NCBI GenBank assembly: GCA_018304055.1
Contig: JAGVWY010000003.1
Coordinates: 1-34,058 of the forward strand
From: Candidatus Pacearchaeota archaeon
Lineage (GTDB): Archaea > Nanobdellota > Nanobdellia > Pacearchaeales > GW2011-AR1
Direction: 5' to 3'
DNA length: 34,058 nt
A program made the translations under genes and the position numbers. The stretch's first letter is position 1; every line of letters begins with the position of its first letter. The notes under the pieces are model-generated. The model searched no databases and was not told the origin of the DNA. It saw only the letters and a program-made list of their open reading frames with translations. This document shows, in pieces, positions 31,802 through 34,058 of this stretch.

Positions 31802-31890
31802 AAAAATTTAGGAACTCTTATAAACATGTCAAAAAGTATCTTTTATTTAAAAGAAAGTTTTAAATAACTTTAAATATCTTAGTTCTTTAG

Positions 31891-31965
31891 GGTCCCGTAG
31901 CTCAGCCTGGTTAGAGCACTACTCTGATAAGGTAGGGGTCCCAAGTTCAAATCTTGGCGGGACCA
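31891..31965 (+). tRNA. trnI: tRNA-Ile (GAT anticodon)
   Basis: Complete cloverleaf: acceptor GGTCCCG (31891-31897) pairs with CGGGACC (31958-31964) plus discriminator A; D arm GCTC/GAGC; anticodon stem CTACT/GGTAG with loop CTGATAA giving anticodon GAT; T arm CCAAG TTCAAAT CTTGG. CCA is not encoded and no intron is present. TATA-like TTTTAAATA at 31858-31866 and a T run right after the gene bracket the transcript. Confidence 0.95.
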
Positions 31966-31974
31966 CTTTTTGAA

Positions 31975-32274
31975 ATGGAATTTAGGGATTTTATTAATGC
32001 AAATAGACAATATCCTTTTGTTGAGAGATTATGGGAGAAATTAGAAGCAGAAAGACCTAGTTTAAATTTAAATTTAGAGGAGCTATCTTGGGTTAGTTTA
32101 AGTGATAAGAATCCTCAAGTTGAAGATTTTGCATATGATGTTGAAACTGAGTTAAATGTTAGAGTTGCAGGAGCTTTTGAATTGTACGATATTGTCTTTG
32201 AATTATTTTATTATGGTTATAGTATAGAAGAAAATAACAAAAAACATAGTACATCACTAAACCCGAGGACTTAA
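31975..32274 (+). CDS. Hypothetical acidic protein downstream of tRNA-Ile
   Basis: 99 aa from ATG at 31975, 9 nt after the tRNA; an upstream in-frame TTG would lie in the tRNA and is rejected. Not recognised; acidic (many Glu, Asp), with a helical centre DFAYDVETELNVRVAGAFELYDIVFELFYYGYSI (described by its composition). It is co-directional with the following hydrolase, 4 nt apart, so the pair is co-transcribed. Confidence 0.6.
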   Translation: MEFRDFINANRQYPFVERLWEKLEAERPSLNLNLEELSWVSLSDKNPQVEDFAYDVETELNVRVAGAFELYDIVFELFYYGYSIEENNKKHSTSLNPRT

Positions 32275-32278
32275 TCTT

Positions 32279-32821
32279 ATGAAAGCTATGATTATTCCAG
32301 GAAATAATAACACAGATATTTCTACAAATTGGTATTTGTATGTTAAGAAAGAATTAGAGAAATTAGGGATTAAAGTTGTAGCTGAAAATATGCCTGATCC
32401 TGATTTAGCAAGAAAGGAATATTGGTTACCTTTCATTAAAGAAAACGTTGGTGAAGGAGATGTTATTCTAATTGGTCATTCATCTGGAGCAGTTGCTATA
32501 ATGAGATATTTAGAAACTCATAAAATTTTCGGAGCTGTATTAGTAGGAACTTGTTATACTGATTTAAATGATAAAAAAGAAAAAGCAAGCGGATATTATA
32601 ATGAACCATGGCAATGGGATAAAATTAAGAAAAATGCCAATTGGATTATTCAATTTGCTTCAATTGATGACCCTTATATTAATAAAGAAGAATTTAGATA
32701 CATTAATGAGATGTTAGATACAGAATATCATGAATATAAGACTAGAGGGCATTTTGAGGAAAAAGAATTTCTAGAATTGGTTTTTCATGTGAGACAAAAG
32801 CTTGGAAATGAATTTAAATGA
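32279..32821 (+). CDS. RBBP9/YdeN-family serine hydrolase
   Basis: Alpha/beta hydrolase of the RBBP9/YdeN family (DUF1749-type), 180 aa. Nucleophile Ser68 in the GHSSG elbow, Asp130/131 in ASIDDPYI, and His158 in TRGHFEEKEF complete the triad. N-terminal IIPGNNNTDIS is the typical loop of this family. Substrate unknown; esterase or amidase activity is likely. It overlaps no neighbour and follows the acidic hypothetical by 4 nt. Confidence 0.85.
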   Translation: MKAMIIPGNNNTDISTNWYLYVKKELEKLGIKVVAENMPDPDLARKEYWLPFIKENVGEGDVILIGHSSGAVAIMRYLETHKIFGAVLVGTCYTDLNDKKEKASGYYNEPWQWDKIKKNANWIIQFASIDDPYINKEEFRYINEMLDTEYHEYKTRGHFEEKEFLELVFHVRQKLGNEFK

Positions 32822-32851
32822 ATATTTATAGTAATATATTTTATCTTTCTA

Positions 32852-33184
32852 ATGAAACTATGGTTAAAATGTGGGTTAATATTTTTAATAATTAATATAA
32901 TTTTAATTCTGATAGATGGATTATTTTTCGGAGATTTTTTTGGATATTATTCTAATACAGGAGATACAATAGATTTAATCATTAAAGTTCCAGGTGAAAT
33001 ATTCCTAAGTCCTTTAGGAATAACTGATTGTATTTATCAATCTCTTCTTGGAGAAGACTATAGCTGGTGCCCTAAACGATTAACTCTAGACTTTTATAGA
33101 TACTTTTCAACAGTGATTTTCTATTTTTTACTTGGAGCAATTTTAGGATTAATTATTGAAAAAGTTAAATCTAAGAAAAAATAA
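32852..33184 (+). CDS. Small membrane protein, Lys tail
   Basis: 110 aa with two clear hydrophobic helices (about residues 8-30 and 88-104) and a moderately hydrophobic segment between; ends GLIIEKVKSKKK. The middle holds a Cys-containing CIYQSLLGEDYSWCPKR segment with two cysteines that could form a disulfide on the outer face. Function not recognised. ATG follows an AT-rich TATAGTAATATATT segment. Confidence 0.6.
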   Translation: MKLWLKCGLIFLIINIILILIDGLFFGDFFGYYSNTGDTIDLIIKVPGEIFLSPLGITDCIYQSLLGEDYSWCPKRLTLDFYRYFSTVIFYFLLGAILGLIIEKVKSKKK

Positions 33185-33240
33185 TTCATACAAATACATT
33201 TAAAAATCCTCTTTTTCTATTGAGTTTATTAAAAATAAAA

Positions 33241-33813
33241 ATGACAAAGGGATTATATCATCATTTAAGACAGATATGGAAAAAACCAGATAAATCTCGA
33301 TTGCGAGAGCAAATGGTTGAATGGAGAAAAGATAATACTGTTAAGAAACTTGAAAAACCCACAAGATTAGATAGAGCAAGAAGTCTTGGTTATAAAGCGA
33401 AAAATGGTTTTGTTGTTGTAAGAGTTAGAGTTAAAAGAGGAGGAAGAACAAAGCCAAGGCCACGAAAAGGAAGAAGAAGTAAACGAATGACTATTATGAA
33501 AGTATTAAAAATGAGTTATAGATGGGTTAGTGAAGTTAGAGCTCAAAAAAAATTTCCTAATTTAGAGGTGTTAAATTCTTATTATTTAGCTAAAGATGGG
33601 AAACATTATTTTTACGAGATTATTTTAGTTGATCCTGATAAACCTGAAATAAAAAATGATCCAACAATAAATTGGATTTGCAGTGTGAAAAACAGAGGAA
33701 GAGTATACAGAGGATTAACAAGTGCTGGAAAAAAATCAAGAGGATTAAGAAGTAAAAATCCTATGAATAAAAACAGGCCTTCTGTGAGAGCAGGAATGGG
33801 AAGGGGAAAATAG
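33241..33813 (+). CDS. rpl15e: Ribosomal protein L15e
   Basis: Large-subunit protein L15e (190 aa). Evidence: GLYHHLRQIWKKPDKSRL, RLDRARSLGYKAKNGFVVVRVRVKRGGRTKPRPRKGRRSKRM (shown by its basic blocks), YRWVSEVRAQKKFPNLEVLNSY, YEIILVDP and the basic tail LRSKNPMNKNRPSVRAGMGRGK. Start at 33241 (MTKGLYHH) rather than a TTG at 33220. TATA-like CATTTAAAAATC at about 33196-33207. Archaeal and eukaryotic only, so a strong domain marker for this contig. Confidence 0.97.
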   Translation: MTKGLYHHLRQIWKKPDKSRLREQMVEWRKDNTVKKLEKPTRLDRARSLGYKAKNGFVVVRVRVKRGGRTKPRPRKGRRSKRMTIMKVLKMSYRWVSEVRAQKKFPNLEVLNSYYLAKDGKHYFYEIILVDPDKPEIKNDPTINWICSVKNRGRVYRGLTSAGKKSRGLRSKNPMNKNRPSVRAGMGRGK

Positions 33814-33824
33814 CAAAAAGTTAT

Positions 33825-34031
33825 AGAGAATTTTGAAAAAATAGGAATACAGAAATTTCGAGTAAGTGATTGTAACGAAATTTCTGTCCCAAAAACTTCA
33901 AGCAATATACAAGAAGTTTTTGTTAACAAAATTCTCTAAGAAGAACTTTGCTAGATTTCCTTCGGAAATTGGATTTATGCAAAGATGTCATGAGAATTCT
34001 AGAAAAATAGATTAAAGACTTTGTCTTTAAT
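33825..34031 (+). repeat. Predicted three-way-junction element C after rpl15e
   Basis: Outer stem AGAGAATTTTG (33825-33835) with CAAAATTCTCT (33927-33937) encloses two hairpins: ACAGAAATTTCG (33849-33860)/CGAAATTTCTGT (33876-33887) and CAAAAACTTC (33890-33899)/GAAGTTTTTG (33913-33922). Two further hairpins follow: ATTTCC/GGAAAT inside CTTTGC/GCAAAG (33946-33984) and ATTAAAGAC/GTCTTTAAT (34011-34019/34023-34031). No reading frame is supported. Starts 12 nt after the rpl15e stop, so it is probably in the 3' part of that transcript. Confidence 0.65.
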
Positions 34032-34058
34032 TTAATAATAAAAATATAGCTGCCTTTG

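Noticed and set aside
1-34058. CRISPR arrays, insertion sequences and rRNA genes
   Set aside because: No regularly spaced direct repeats, transposase frames or rRNA segments were seen.

Overview
The window looks like a chromosomal piece of an AT-rich archaeon of the DPANN type (Woesearchaeota/Pacearchaeota-like; this placement is inference). The archaeal signs are ribosomal protein L15e, an aIF5B-type IF-2, GatB, a TrmB regulator, AbrB-PhoU and VapBC proteins, class-III (pilin-like) signal peptides of the form KRGQIS, and TATA boxes about 25 nt upstream of many start codons, which implies mostly leaderless mRNAs. A few genes look bacterial in type (TruB, RibA, 6-phosphogluconolactonase).

Layout. 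1-2736: a minus-strand pair encoding a large secreted Gly-rich protein and a membrane-anchored pilin-like protein, whose paralogue lies at 8366-9142. 2806-7144: a minus-strand cluster with a Gfo/Idh/MocA (Zwf-like) dehydrogenase, 6-phosphogluconolactonase, a B12-type radical SAM protein (5' end frameshifted) and an SDR; it looks like an oxidative sugar or cyclitol module. 7377-12671: AbrB-PhoU regulator, the pilin-like paralogue, TruB, IF-2 and small unknowns. 12829-14050: a divergent ZIP transporter and Fur-family repressor around a perfect 23-bp palindrome. 14060-17003: an HSP20-like microgene, unknowns, a sugar nucleotidyltransferase and TrmB. 17038-19096: vapBC and gatB. 19097-22119: two hairpin-rich intergenic elements flank a PH-domain/membrane pair, a helical unknown and MinD. 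22120-26885: the MetRS C-terminal tRNA-binding domain as a separate gene, several small unknowns, QueC and the MetRS core. 26886-28964: a non-coding or decayed stretch, a 406-codon unknown reading frame and a 51-aa AbrB microgene. 28961-33813: membrane protein, endonuclease V homologue lacking one catalytic Asp, zinc-ribbon/HSP20 fusion, RibA, VKOR, tRNA-Ile(GAT), RBBP9-like hydrolase and L15e. 33825-34031: a predicted three-way-junction element.

Together the genes cover translation and tRNA maturation (IF-2, TruB, GatB, split MetRS, QueC, tRNA-Ile, L15e), metal homeostasis (Fur/ZIP), envelope and disulfide chemistry (VKOR with Cys-bearing secreted proteins) and a candidate unusual carbohydrate oxidation module. 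The least explained signal is the recurrent intergenic hairpin clusters (12.7, 19.1-19.4, 22.0 and 33.8-34.0 kb). Two of them share a stem with a compensatory base-pair change, and one has complementary loops that could kiss. No CRISPR array, insertion sequence or rRNA was seen.
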